Below, piece by piece: positions 16,112 through 23,800 of a stretch of 35,213 nt of DNA (positions are counted from its first letter, which is position 1; every line of letters starts with the position of its first letter). The DNA is from an uncultured Eubacteriales bacterium (GTDB lineage Bacteria > Bacillota > Clostridia > Oscillospirales > QAKW01). The DNA is taken from positions 1-35,213 of the forward strand of contig CABULU010000017.1 in assembly GCA_902492505.1 (NCBI GenBank), in the 5' to 3' direction. The position numbers and the translations under genes are program-made. Under the pieces are notes generated by a model. The model was not told the DNA's origin and ran no database searches. It saw nothing but the letters and a program-made list of their open reading frames with translations.

Positions 16112-17506
16112 TTATTTTTTCATCAAAACCTTGACTCCGTCCTTGGTATCCTCCAAAATAACACCCATTTTTGCAAGCTCGTCACGGATTTCATCCGCCC
16201 TGACAAAATTACGCTCACGACGGGCATTCGTGCGCTCATCTACAAGCGCCTGTACCTCGGCGGGGATTTCATTAGGCATATCATTTGCAAGAATATTCAA
16301 AACACCGCATAGCTCCATAAATTTGTCAAGCAGCGCCTGACCGAACCGCGCGGAGCTTACACTCTCGCTGTTGATTTTTCGCGCAAAATCGAACAACACC
16401 GAAATAGCGTCCGCCGTATTCAAATCATCGTCCATTTTCTCGCAGAATTTAGTTCTGAATACGTCGTATTCTACAAGAGCCGTTTTTTCAGCGTCGGTCA
16501 TTTCCTGCATCTTTGCGCTCTTTATTGAAAATTCAAGATTATTTTTTGTCGTATACAGCCGCTCCAGTCCCGCCTTGGCAGAAATCAGCACATCGGCGCT
16601 GTAATTTATCGGGCTTCTGTAATGGCTGGACAGCATAAAAAAGCGAATCGTCTCATAGCCGTAGACCTGCGCCGCGTCGCGCACGGTAAAAAAGTTGCCC
16701 AGCGACTTGCTCATTTTTTTGCTGTCAACGTTGATGTGTCCGTTATGCAGCCAAAAATGTGCAAATTCACAATCGTTTGCCGCCTCCGACTGGGCAATCT
16801 CGTTTTCATGATGCGGAAAAATGAGATCCACGCCGCCGCAGTGAATGTCGATTGTCTTTCCAAGATATTTATTGGCCATTGCCGAGCATTCGATATGCCA
16901 GCCGGGTCTGCCCTTGCCCCAGGGTGAGTCCCACGACGGCTCGCCCGGCTTTGCAGCCTTCCAGATAACAAAATCCAGCGGGTCTTCCTTACTGTCGTTT
17001 ATCTCAATACGTGCGCCGCTCTCCAGCTGCTCAATAGGATAATGAGACAGCTTGCCGTAGCCGTCAAACTTTGCTGTCCTGTAAAAAACGTCACCGTTTT
17101 TTTCATATGCCATACCCTTGTCCACAAGTGTCTGTACAATTTTTATAATATCGCCGACACATTCGGTGGCGCGCGGGTGCACCGTTGCACGACCGACGCC
17201 GAGCTCTCCCGCGTCCTTATAATACTCCTCAATAAAACGATCGCCCAGCTCCTTGACGGTTATCCCGTCGGCGTTGGCGCGCTTTATCATTTTATCGTCA
17301 ATGTCCGTAAAATTCTGTACAAACCTCACCTTTTTACCGCAAAACTCAAAGTACCTGCGCAGCACGTCAAAGGTTATAAACGGGCGTGCATTACCGATAT
17401 GAAAATAGTCATAAACAGTCGGTCCGCATGCATAAATCGTAACCGTACCGGGTTTTATCTCATGAAATTCCTCTTTTTTGCGGGTTAATGTATTATAGAG
17501 CTTCAT
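16112..17506 (-). CDS. cysS: Cysteinyl-tRNA synthetase
   Basis: A 464-aa class I synthetase charging tRNA-Cys. ATP-site signature FHIGNARPFITFD near residue 36-48, zinc/Cys-binding residues in YACGPTVYD (Cys27) and GWHIECSAMA, and KMSKSLGNFF as the KMSKS loop. The C-terminal helical region (to KDGVKVLMKK) contains the DALR-type anticodon-binding part. The start overlaps the end of cysE by 4 bases (ATGA), as in many Bacillota where cysE and cysS are paired and link cysteine synthesis to charging. Confidence 0.97.
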   Translation of the reverse strand: MKLYNTLTRKKEEFHEIKPGTVTIYACGPTVYDYFHIGNARPFITFDVLRRYFEFCGKKVRFVQNFTDIDDKMIKRANADGITVKELGDRFIEEYYKDAGELGVGRATVHPRATECVGDIIKIVQTLVDKGMAYEKNGDVFYRTAKFDGYGKLSHYPIEQLESGARIEINDSKEDPLDFVIWKAAKPGEPSWDSPWGKGRPGWHIECSAMANKYLGKTIDIHCGGVDLIFPHHENEIAQSEAANDCEFAHFWLHNGHINVDSKKMSKSLGNFFTVRDAAQVYGYETIRFFMLSSHYRSPINYSADVLISAKAGLERLYTTKNNLEFSIKSAKMQEMTDAEKTALVEYDVFRTKFCEKMDDDLNTADAISVLFDFARKINSESVSSARFGQALLDKFMELCGVLNILANDMPNEIPAEVQALVDERTNARRERNFVRADEIRDELAKMGVILEDTKDGVKVLMKK

Positions 17507-18132
17507 TTACTTTTCTCCTCAAGTTGTTTTTCAAGCTTGCGTATACGCGAATCCAACCGGCAAAGCTCCTGTGCCACAGGGTCGGGAATATGTACCTGAT
17601 CCAACTCACATACCGGCTTGCCGCCGATACGCACAATCCTTGCCGGAACGCCGACCGCAGTGGAATCGTCGGGTATATCGCTCACAACGGCACCCGCCGC
17701 AATTTTCACATTGTTGCCGATTTTTACAGGCCCCAAAACCTTAGCGCCGGCTCCGACCATAACATTGCTGCCGAGCGTCGGGTGGCGCTTGCCGGTCTCC
17801 TTGCCGGTGCCGCCCAACGTCACACCCTGATATATAACACAGTTATCGCCGATTTCGGTAGTCTCGCCTATTACGACGCCAGAACCGTGATCTATGAAAA
17901 AGCCTTTTCCGATTTTTGCCCCAGGATGAATTTCAATCCCCGTTTTAAACTTTGCCCGCTCGCTTATCATTCTTGCACGAAAGAACTTACCCTTATTATA
18001 CAGCTTATGCGCGCGACGATAATAGCGCAGAGCACGAAACCCTTTATACAGCAAAAAAATCTCTATATCACTTCTTGCAGCAGGGTCGCGCTGTTTGATA
18101 AAATCTATTTCATATCTGTATTTACTGAACAT
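17503..18132 (-). CDS. cysE: Serine O-acetyltransferase
   Basis: A 209-aa hexapeptide-repeat acyltransferase making O-acetylserine from serine and acetyl-CoA, the first step of cysteine synthesis. N-terminal helical part (1-65), then left-handed beta-helix repeats with IHPGAKIGKGFFIDHGSGVV, GETTEIGDNCVIYQGVTLGG, the loop KRHPTLG, and IGNNVKIAAGAVV. The C terminus is a charged, possibly coiled-coil tail (DSRIRKLEKQLEEKSK). Stop overlaps the cysS start by 4 bases, and 12 bases separate it from pgsA. Length is between the short EpsC form and the E. coli form. Confidence 0.95.
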   Translation of the reverse strand: MFSKYRYEIDFIKQRDPAARSDIEIFLLYKGFRALRYYRRAHKLYNKGKFFRARMISERAKFKTGIEIHPGAKIGKGFFIDHGSGVVIGETTEIGDNCVIYQGVTLGGTGKETGKRHPTLGSNVMVGAGAKVLGPVKIGNNVKIAAGAVVSDIPDDSTAVGVPARIVRIGGKPVCELDQVHIPDPVAQELCRLDSRIRKLEKQLEEKSK

Positions 18133-18144
18133 ATTTCCCCCGAA

Positions 18145-18720
18145 TTATTTAGTAGGGTCTATAAAGTCCTTGTTCTGTTTAACATAAACAAGTCCGCTTA
18201 TTACAGTCAGAACCGCACTGACCCACAAAACAATATCCGTGGCAACCGAATAGACTGTCTCAAGCTGTGCCGACGTTTCGGTCACACTCATAATATACTG
18301 TGCAGCCAGCACAAAAACAATGGCAAACATCTGGCTTACCGTCTTACACTTACCCCACATGTTTGCGGCGATAACCTTTCCTTTTCCGGAGGAAATAAGA
18401 CGCAGGGACGTAATAAGAAACTCACGCAGCAGCACAATAAATGCAATCCACGTGATACCGTGACCGATTTGGAGTTCTATAAAGCCTAAAAATGCCGCGG
18501 TTGTCAGCATTTTATCTGCAAGCGGGTCAAGAAACTTTCCGAAATCCGTAATCAGATTATGCTTGCGCGCCATTTTACCGTCAATAAGGTCCGTAACAGA
18601 CGCTGCGGCAAAAAGAATAAGCGCCACCAAAAAGTGATGATCAAATTCAATGAGCATAGCAGCCATAAAAAACGGCGTTGCGATTATTCTGGCAACTGTC
18701 AACTTATTAGGTGTATTCAC
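18145..18720 (-). CDS. pgsA: CDP-diacylglycerol-glycerol-3-phosphate 3-phosphatidyltransferase
   Basis: A 191-aa integral membrane enzyme making phosphatidylglycerol phosphate. The CDP-alcohol phosphotransferase motif D-x2-D-G-x2-A-R-x8-G-x3-D-x3-D is seen as DLIDGKMARKHN followed by DFGKFLDPLADK. About five hydrophobic segments. The start overlaps the rimO stop by 4 bases. The order recA-recX-rimO-pgsA is a common clostridial neighbourhood. Confidence 0.95.
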   Translation of the reverse strand: MNTPNKLTVARIIATPFFMAAMLIEFDHHFLVALILFAAASVTDLIDGKMARKHNLITDFGKFLDPLADKMLTTAAFLGFIELQIGHGITWIAFIVLLREFLITSLRLISSGKGKVIAANMWGKCKTVSQMFAIVFVLAAQYIMSVTETSAQLETVYSVATDIVLWVSAVLTVISGLVYVKQNKDFIDPTK

Positions 18721-20051
18721 TTTACTATCTCCCCGATTAATTCAAAATCCATACACTCGGTAATGCGCACGCGCACAATATCTCCCGAGCATATGATATT
18801 TTCACTGCTGAAAAATATTTTTCCGTCTATATCCGGCGCCTCCATATAGCTTCTGCCGAAATAACATTCTGCAAAACGATCAAAGCCCTCGCATATAACC
18901 TCAAGCGTCCTCCCGACAAGCGCTTCTGATTTTTCAAAAACAATCTGAGACTGCAAAAGCTCCACGGCTTCCGCGCGCTCTTTCTTAACATCGTCGGGCA
19001 CTTCATGCTCCATATCGGCGGCAGGCGTTCCCGTCTCCGATGAAAATGCAAACACACCGAGTCTGTCAAATCGCGCACTCTTTAAAAATACACAGAGCTT
19101 TTCAAAGTCCGCATCCGTTTCCCCGGGAAAACCGACCATAACAGTGGTACGAAGAATAACCCCAGGAATTTCCCGGCGAAGCTTTTGCACAAGCGAAAGA
19201 AGAAGTTCACTGTCTCCCGGACGGTTCATCGCCGATAGCACATCTTTTGACGCGTGCTGTATCGGCATTTCGATATATTTCACAATCTTATCCTGCGATT
19301 TTATCACGTCTATCAGCTCATCGGTTATTTTATCCGGATAGAGATACATTATCCTTATCCATTCGATGCCGTCAATCCCGCACAGCTCATTTAGAAGCTG
19401 CGGCAAAACACGCTTGCCGTAGATATCTTTGCCATAATTTGATGTATCCTGAGCAATAACGATAAGTTCCTTTGTGCCGTTTTGAGCCAGCGTTTTCGCC
19501 TCAGCAAGTATATTTTCCATCGGTCTTGAATGAAACGGACCGCGGATAAGCGGAATGGCGCAATAGCTGCACCTGTTGGAACAGCCGTCAGCTATTTTAA
19601 GATATGTAGAAAAGGGCGGACTTATTACAAAACGCTCACCCTCAAGCTGAATATTCGAAAGATCGTCAAAAAACATTACGCGCTCGTCCGAAAGCACTTT
19701 TTCCACAGCTTCGACAATGCGCTGAAAGCTGCCGACTCCCACAAAACCGTCCGCCTCAAAAAGCTCGTCCGCTATCTCTTGCTCATAACGCTGGGCAAGA
19801 CAACCGCAGACAATAATTTTATCGATTTTTTTCTCTTTTTTAAGGGCTGCAACTTCAAAAAATATCTCCAGCGCCTCTTTTTTTGCATCCTCTATAAATC
19901 CGCAGGTATTAATAACACAAACCTTTGATTTCTCCGGCTCGCCCGTTATATCAAATCCCGCATTTTTAACGGCTGCTATCATTATTTCGGTATTTATCTG
20001 GTTTTTTGCACAGCCCAGCGATATAAAGCTGACAGCCGTCTTGTCACTCAT
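18717..20051 (-). CDS. rimO: Ribosomal protein uS12 methylthiotransferase RimO
   Basis: A 444-aa radical-SAM enzyme that methylthiolates an aspartate of ribosomal protein S12. N-terminal MTTase domain with three cluster cysteines (SLGCAKNQ, VINTCGFIEDA, VCGCLAQRY), the radical-SAM CxxxCxxC in GCSNRCSYCAIP near residue 155, and a C-terminal TRAM domain (about 375-440). The sequence IPLIRGPFHSRP is typical of RimO and separates it from MiaB. The start overlaps the recX end by 8 bases. Confidence 0.95.
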   Translation of the reverse strand: MSDKTAVSFISLGCAKNQINTEIMIAAVKNAGFDITGEPEKSKVCVINTCGFIEDAKKEALEIFFEVAALKKEKKIDKIIVCGCLAQRYEQEIADELFEADGFVGVGSFQRIVEAVEKVLSDERVMFFDDLSNIQLEGERFVISPPFSTYLKIADGCSNRCSYCAIPLIRGPFHSRPMENILAEAKTLAQNGTKELIVIAQDTSNYGKDIYGKRVLPQLLNELCGIDGIEWIRIMYLYPDKITDELIDVIKSQDKIVKYIEMPIQHASKDVLSAMNRPGDSELLLSLVQKLRREIPGVILRTTVMVGFPGETDADFEKLCVFLKSARFDRLGVFAFSSETGTPAADMEHEVPDDVKKERAEAVELLQSQIVFEKSEALVGRTLEVICEGFDRFAECYFGRSYMEAPDIDGKIFFSSENIICSGDIVRVRITECMDFELIGEIVK

Positions 20052-20682
20052 ATATTTCCTCCTCGTCCGTCATTTCAGACAGGGACGATTTTATCATTTC
20101 ATAGTCATGCCCGTACCGTATCAGCGCCGCAATCAGCCTTTGGATCTCTCGCGGGCTGGACATATCCCGCCTTAGCTTTCCGCGGGCAAGCGCTTTTATG
20201 CTTTCGGAAAAATCCGTTTTTAATCCGTCAAGCGCCGACTGCGCCGTTTCAAAATCAATCCCGCGCTGCCGCAATTCCTGCATAATCCGTCGCGGACCGT
20301 ACAATTTATAATTTGCAAGACTGTCCGCAAGCGCCTCGGCATAACGCACATCATTCACAAAACCCATATCCCGCATTTTACCGACGCATTCTGCGGCGAT
20401 ACCATCATCAAACCCACAGCGGCACAGCTTTTGAAAAAGCTTTTGCTCACTCATGTCGCCGTAACTTAAATAGTTATACGCTTTGTTTTTTGCCCGTGAC
20501 AGAGCTATGGAATGCTCAACCTGTAACAGCGCTTTTTCATTCAGCTCCATACCGACGCGCAGCTTTGCTTCAAGCGCCGCGTCCTCACTTACCGACATGA
20601 TATACTCACCGTCGGCATACACATCGACCCTGCCCTTCTTATCGGGCGGCTGAATCAAGGCAGTTATTTTACTCAAAGTCAT
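20044..20682 (-). CDS. recX: Regulatory protein RecX
   Basis: A 212-aa (from ATG 20682) all-helical protein with three-helix repeats that modulates RecA filaments. Family signatures include AYNYLSYGDMSEQKLFQKL, GFVNDVRYAEALADS and YGPRRIMQELRQRGID. A GTG at 20688 would add two residues. The start lies inside the last codons of recA (overlap of 14 bases) with no clear Shine-Dalgarno, so translation is probably coupled to recA. The C-terminal repeat ends in an acidic tail. Confidence 0.92.
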   Translation of the reverse strand: MTLSKITALIQPPDKKGRVDVYADGEYIMSVSEDAALEAKLRVGMELNEKALLQVEHSIALSRAKNKAYNYLSYGDMSEQKLFQKLCRCGFDDGIAAECVGKMRDMGFVNDVRYAEALADSLANYKLYGPRRIMQELRQRGIDFETAQSALDGLKTDFSESIKALARGKLRRDMSSPREIQRLIAALIRYGHDYEMIKSSLSEMTDEEEIYE

Positions 20683-21766
20683 CTGCACTTACATCTATAT
20701 CGGAAACCGGCTTTGACGCTGCTGTTTTGGCAGCCGCATTTTTATCGGCAGGCTTTTTCGTAGTTTCCTCTGAAGCCTGCGACTCACCCGCAAGCTTTTC
20801 ACGAATGCGGCGTTCCACCTCATCGGCAATATCGGGATTATCGCGCAAAAACTGCTTTGCGTTTTCCTTACCCTGTCCGATGCGATTTTCACCGTAGGAA
20901 AACCATGTGCCGCTCTTTTTAATTATATCGAACTGAGCGCCCAAATCAACAAGCTCACCATAACGTGAAATTCCCTCACCGTACAAAATTTCAAAGCTTG
21001 CAACCTTAAACGGCGGCGCAACCTTATTTTTAACAATCTTACATTTAACATTATTACCTATTATTTCGGTGCCGTTTTTAATAGCCTCACCCTTGCGGAT
21101 ATCCATTCTTACAGAGGCATAAAATTTAAGTGCGCGACCGCCCGTTGTCGTTTCCGGGTTACCGTAAATAACGCCGACCTTATCGCGCAGCTGATTAATA
21201 AAAATTGCAACGCAGTTGCTCTTTGCAATAACGCCGGCAAGCTTACGAAGCGCCTGAGACATAAGCCTTGCCTGAAGTCCGACATGAGACGCACCCATGT
21301 CTCCCTCTATCTCGGTCTTGGGGACAAGCGCCGCAACCGAGTCCACCACCACCACATCAATGGCATTGGAGCGCACAAGCGCCTCGGTTATTTCAAGCGC
21401 CTGCTCGCCCGTGTCCGGCTGAGACACAAGCACATTGTCAACATCGACTCCCAAAGCCGAAGCATAAACAGGGTCAAGCGCGTGCTCCGCATCGATAAAT
21501 GCGACCTCGCCTCCGAGCTTTTGAGCCTGAGCTATTATGTGCAGGGCAACTGTCGTCTTACCTGATGACTCCGGGCCGTAAATTTCAACGATTCGTCCTT
21601 TCGGCACACCGCCGATTCCGAGCGCCGCATCCAGCGCAAGAGACCCGGTCGGAATAGCGTCCACCTTCATCTTGGCGTTGTCGCCCAGCTTCATCACGGT
21701 ACCCTCGCCGTACTGCTTTTCAATCTGTGCGAGCGCCGTTTCAAGCGCCTTCTTCTTGTCAATCAT
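20669..21766 (-). CDS. recA: Recombinase RecA
   Basis: A 365-aa strand-exchange ATPase that also triggers LexA self-cleavage in the SOS response. Walker A GPESSGKTT (64-72), Walker B VVVVDSVAAL, L1/L2 region with GVIYGNPETTTGGRALKFYAS, and a Lys/Ala-rich acidic-ended C terminus (DIDVSADDFE). ATG 21766 follows GAGGAAA. It is the first gene of a long leftward operon with recX, rimO, pgsA, cysE and cysS. It loads on DNA ends processed by AddAB encoded at the other end of the window. Confidence 0.98.
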   Translation of the reverse strand: MIDKKKALETALAQIEKQYGEGTVMKLGDNAKMKVDAIPTGSLALDAALGIGGVPKGRIVEIYGPESSGKTTVALHIIAQAQKLGGEVAFIDAEHALDPVYASALGVDVDNVLVSQPDTGEQALEITEALVRSNAIDVVVVDSVAALVPKTEIEGDMGASHVGLQARLMSQALRKLAGVIAKSNCVAIFINQLRDKVGVIYGNPETTTGGRALKFYASVRMDIRKGEAIKNGTEIIGNNVKCKIVKNKVAPPFKVASFEILYGEGISRYGELVDLGAQFDIIKKSGTWFSYGENRIGQGKENAKQFLRDNPDIADEVERRIREKLAGESQASEETTKKPADKNAAAKTAASKPVSDIDVSADDFE

Positions 21767-21803
21767 TTATAGTTTCCTCTTTCAACGATATTTATATAGA
21801 GTA

Positions 21804-21832
21804 ATTATATAGTTTTTATATATTAATGTCAA
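21804..21832 (-). promoter_or_regulatory. recA operon promoter, full consensus
   Basis: Minus strand TTGACA (21832-21827), 17-bp spacer, TATAAT (21809-21804): 12 of 12 consensus bases. No GAAC-N4-GTTC LexA box is visible nearby. A 7-bp inverted repeat ACGGAAA-N8-TTTCCGT lies just upstream (21841-21862). Confidence 0.9.
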
Positions 21833-21887
21833 TAAAGGACACGGAAAATATAAGATTTCCGTTCCTCGTCCATTGCTATAATTAAAA

Positions 21888-21917
21888 TAAGACGGGAATT
21901 CATAAATTTCCGTCTTA
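21888..21917 (-). terminator. Terminator after the amber-interrupted small gene
   Basis: TAAGACGGGAATT (21888-21900) pairs with AATTTCCGTCTTA (21905-21917), 13 bp with one G-T; on the minus strand ATTTTAATT follows. The stop codon of the small gene is in the stem. It separates that gene from the recA promoter. Confidence 0.7.
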
Positions 21918-22175
21918 GATGATGTCAGATGAATAGGTAATAGACTCTTTGTATGTTAATTTTGCGCCGTCTATCAGCATTCCGTTGCTTTGATTTTTCT
22001 TATCCGCACCCAAAAGCTCCAGCGTTTTTGTCTTTTCAACATCGTCCAAAACCCCTGTTCCTGCAGGCACATACTTGTCCGAATCGGCCTTACCGGTAAA
22101 TGAAACTATGCAAACTATTGCCGTTAATATTAAGATTATACTCTATGACGCAGCTATCACCGCTGTCCTTTTCAT
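21915..22175 (-). pseudogene. Small membrane-anchored or secreted protein, interrupted by an in-frame TAG
   Basis: An 87-codon frame starting ATG 22175 after a good ribosome site (AAAGGAG, 8 bases). It begins MKRTAVIAAS, has TAG as codon 11 (22143-22145), and continues SIILILTAIVCIVSFTG then a hydrophilic tail ending TYKESITYSSDII and TAA. Without the TAG it would be an 86-aa protein with one N-terminal membrane segment or signal peptide. TAG is an ordinary stop here (addB, addA and serS end in it), so recoding is unlikely; this looks like a fresh nonsense mutation. No ATG, GTG or TTG soon after the TAG would rescue it. The product family is not recognised. Confidence 0.65.
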
Positions 22176-22199
22176 TGCGATTTCTCCTTTCAAATACTG

Positions 22200-22242
22200 A
22201 AATAAAAAAAGCGCAAAAGCTCTCGGTAAACTTTTGCGCTTT
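22200..22242 (-). terminator. Terminator downstream of the GH27 operon
   Basis: AAAGCGCAAAAG (22208-22219) pairs with CTTTTGCGCTTT (22231-22242), 12 bp; on the minus strand a T-rich run follows. It ends the GH27 and small Cys-protein transcript before the next small gene. Confidence 0.85.
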
Positions 22243-22275
22243 AATAGGATAAGATAAGCCTGCTTGATAATAACA

Positions 22276-22476
22276 TCAAAATAAAGCACAGGTTCCACTC
22301 TCGGTATAGTAGTCAATAAGACTTTCTATCGCCGAACGCGGCATCTGAACATAATCCGCCAGACAGCCGATGCACATAAATTCTTCGGCGCCGCGGTTTA
22401 TCATTTTTTTATAAATGGGTATAGCGTCCGACTCCAAGGGCTTACCGCATTTAAAGCAGGTGCTCTCGTTTGCCAT
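22276..22476 (-). CDS. Small Cys-rich protein, putative zinc ribbon
   Basis: A 66-aa protein, MANESTCFKCGKPLESD..., with two CxxC pairs: CFKC (7-10) and CIGC (35-38), spaced as in zinc ribbons. The rest is helical (ADYVQMPRSAIESLIDYYTE) and ends CALF. It starts 5 bases after the alpha-galactosidase stop, so it is probably co-translated, but its ribosome site is weak (GAGG at 16 bases). The family name is not known to me. The regular cysteines and neighbouring terminator support a real gene. Confidence 0.75.
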   Translation of the reverse strand: MANESTCFKCGKPLESDAIPIYKKMINRGAEEFMCIGCLADYVQMPRSAIESLIDYYTESGTCALF

Positions 22477-22481
22477 GATGC

Positions 22482-23645
22482 TTATTTTATATCCTCTATC
22501 TTGCAGCGGAAGATTTTACAGTCGTGTGCCTCTACCTGAACGTATACACTCTGCGGCAGGATACCGAAATCCTCGCCGTTTACGCAGTCGTAAGCACGCA
22601 GGCACTTGCCCGTGGTCTCAGGCAGACCCAAATCAAACAGCTGAAGCGCCATGCCGCGCTTTTTATCGGAAAAGTTGAACACACCCAGCGCAATATCTCC
22701 GTTTGACAGCATTTTATACATCCAGAAATATTCGCGCGGTGTTTCCGGCGTTGAACCAAGATAATATGGGCTTCTTCCCTCGATATCCTGATTAATGGCA
22801 ATCAGATCGCGGTTTGTAAGTATCTTTTTTGTCGCCTCGTTCATATTCCGTATATCGCAGCCTATCATCAAGGGAGAGTTCATCATACACCAAAATGCAA
22901 AATGTGTTCTGTAATCAAGGTCTGTACATGCCGAAATATCGGAATTTGCAATATGTTCGTTTGTGCTCTTGCCGTACATACCGACAACCAACATGTCGAT
23001 ATCGTTAAAACAGTATGTACCGCTGTGCGAAATTTTACAGATCTGCGACAGCGCAAGACTCTTTATAGACTGCCACGAATCACGGATATCACCTGTCGAG
23101 CGATACATATGTGCGCCGGTTGAACGAATCCACTTTTCACTTTCCTCCGCACCCCAGTTACATGCGGAAAACAGGATATCTCTCCCGCAGTTACGAAGTG
23201 CCATTGCCATGCGTCTGTAGAGAACATTCCCCGCTATTGCAGGCTTGAAACAGTTGTCATACTTTAAAAAGTCCACGCCCCACTCTGCAAAGGTAGCGGC
23301 ATCAATAAATTCATGATCGAAAGAACCGGGATAACGCGCGCAGGTCAAAGGACCGTCACACGAATACATACCGAATTTAAGTCCCTTGGAATGAATATAG
23401 TCGGCAACAGCCTTGATACCCGACGGGAATTTTTCGGGGTCAGCCTGAAGCCTGCCGTTCTTGTCGCGCTCTCTGAGGCTCCAGCAGTCATCGATTACTA
23501 TGTACTCATAACCGCAGTCGGCAAGTCCGCTTTCCACCATTGCGTCAGCTGATTGTTTAACTACCTGCTCATTGATTTCCTCCGTAAAGGTGTTCCATGA
23601 ATTCCAGCCCATCGGCGGAGTAAGTCCGAGATACTTATTATCCAT
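22482..23645 (-). CDS. GH27 alpha-galactosidase (or related glycoside hydrolase)
   Basis: A 387-aa (beta/alpha)8 glycosidase that removes terminal alpha-galactose or related residues. N-terminal signature LTPPMGWNSWNTF, VIDDCWSLRERDKNGRL, nucleophile Asp130 in FLKYDNC and acid/base Asp186 in RSTGDIRDSW. A beta-sandwich C-terminal domain follows (about 300-387). No signal peptide is seen, so it acts in the cytoplasm on imported oligosaccharides such as melibiose-type sugars. No sugar transporter lies nearby. Relatives in GH27 also include beta-L-arabinopyranosidase and N-acetylgalactosaminidase, so specificity is open. It has a consensus promoter and is divergent from the dehydratase gene. Confidence 0.92.
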   Translation of the reverse strand: MDNKYLGLTPPMGWNSWNTFTEEINEQVVKQSADAMVESGLADCGYEYIVIDDCWSLRERDKNGRLQADPEKFPSGIKAVADYIHSKGLKFGMYSCDGPLTCARYPGSFDHEFIDAATFAEWGVDFLKYDNCFKPAIAGNVLYRRMAMALRNCGRDILFSACNWGAEESEKWIRSTGAHMYRSTGDIRDSWQSIKSLALSQICKISHSGTYCFNDIDMLVVGMYGKSTNEHIANSDISACTDLDYRTHFAFWCMMNSPLMIGCDIRNMNEATKKILTNRDLIAINQDIEGRSPYYLGSTPETPREYFWMYKMLSNGDIALGVFNFSDKKRGMALQLFDLGLPETTGKCLRAYDCVNGEDFGILPQSVYVQVEAHDCKIFRCKIEDIK

Positions 23646-23696
23646 ATTATTTCCCTTTTCTGCTGCTTTGCAGCCGATAAAATTTGATTTAAGGTC

Positions 23697-23725
23697 ATTA
23701 TATAACCATATAGTTTCAATGTCAA
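23697..23725 (-). promoter_or_regulatory. Promoter of the GH27 gene
   Basis: Minus strand TTGACA (23725-23720), 17-bp spacer, TATAAT (23702-23697), a full consensus match. The 5' UTR has a small hairpin (GCTGC-AAA-GCAGC) before the ribosome site. Confidence 0.85.
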
Positions 23726-23744
23726 TAATTTATACAGACAAAAC

Positions 23745-23773
23745 TGTACAAATACTCAAAGATATATTATAAT
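23745..23773 (+). promoter_or_regulatory. Promoter of the CapD-like gene
   Basis: TGTACA (23745-23750), 17-bp spacer, TATAAT (23768-23773). The -35 is poorer than the divergent one 20 bp to the left. Confidence 0.6.
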
Positions 23774-23800
23774 GTTTTATCATATTATCGGAGAGCTAAA

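Noticed and set aside
17488..18489. A 333-codon plus-strand frame
   Set aside because: It lies opposite cysE and pgsA, which have clear family motifs; its translation is basic, low in known patterns and lacks a ribosome site.
21767..21870. LexA/SOS box upstream of recA
   Set aside because: Only isolated GAAC-like half sites; no palindrome with the right spacing.
23733..23748. TACAG-N6-CTGTA inverted repeat between the divergent GH27 and CapD-like promoters
   Set aside because: Only 5-bp arms in an AT-rich region; expected by chance. It could be an operator but is not supported.
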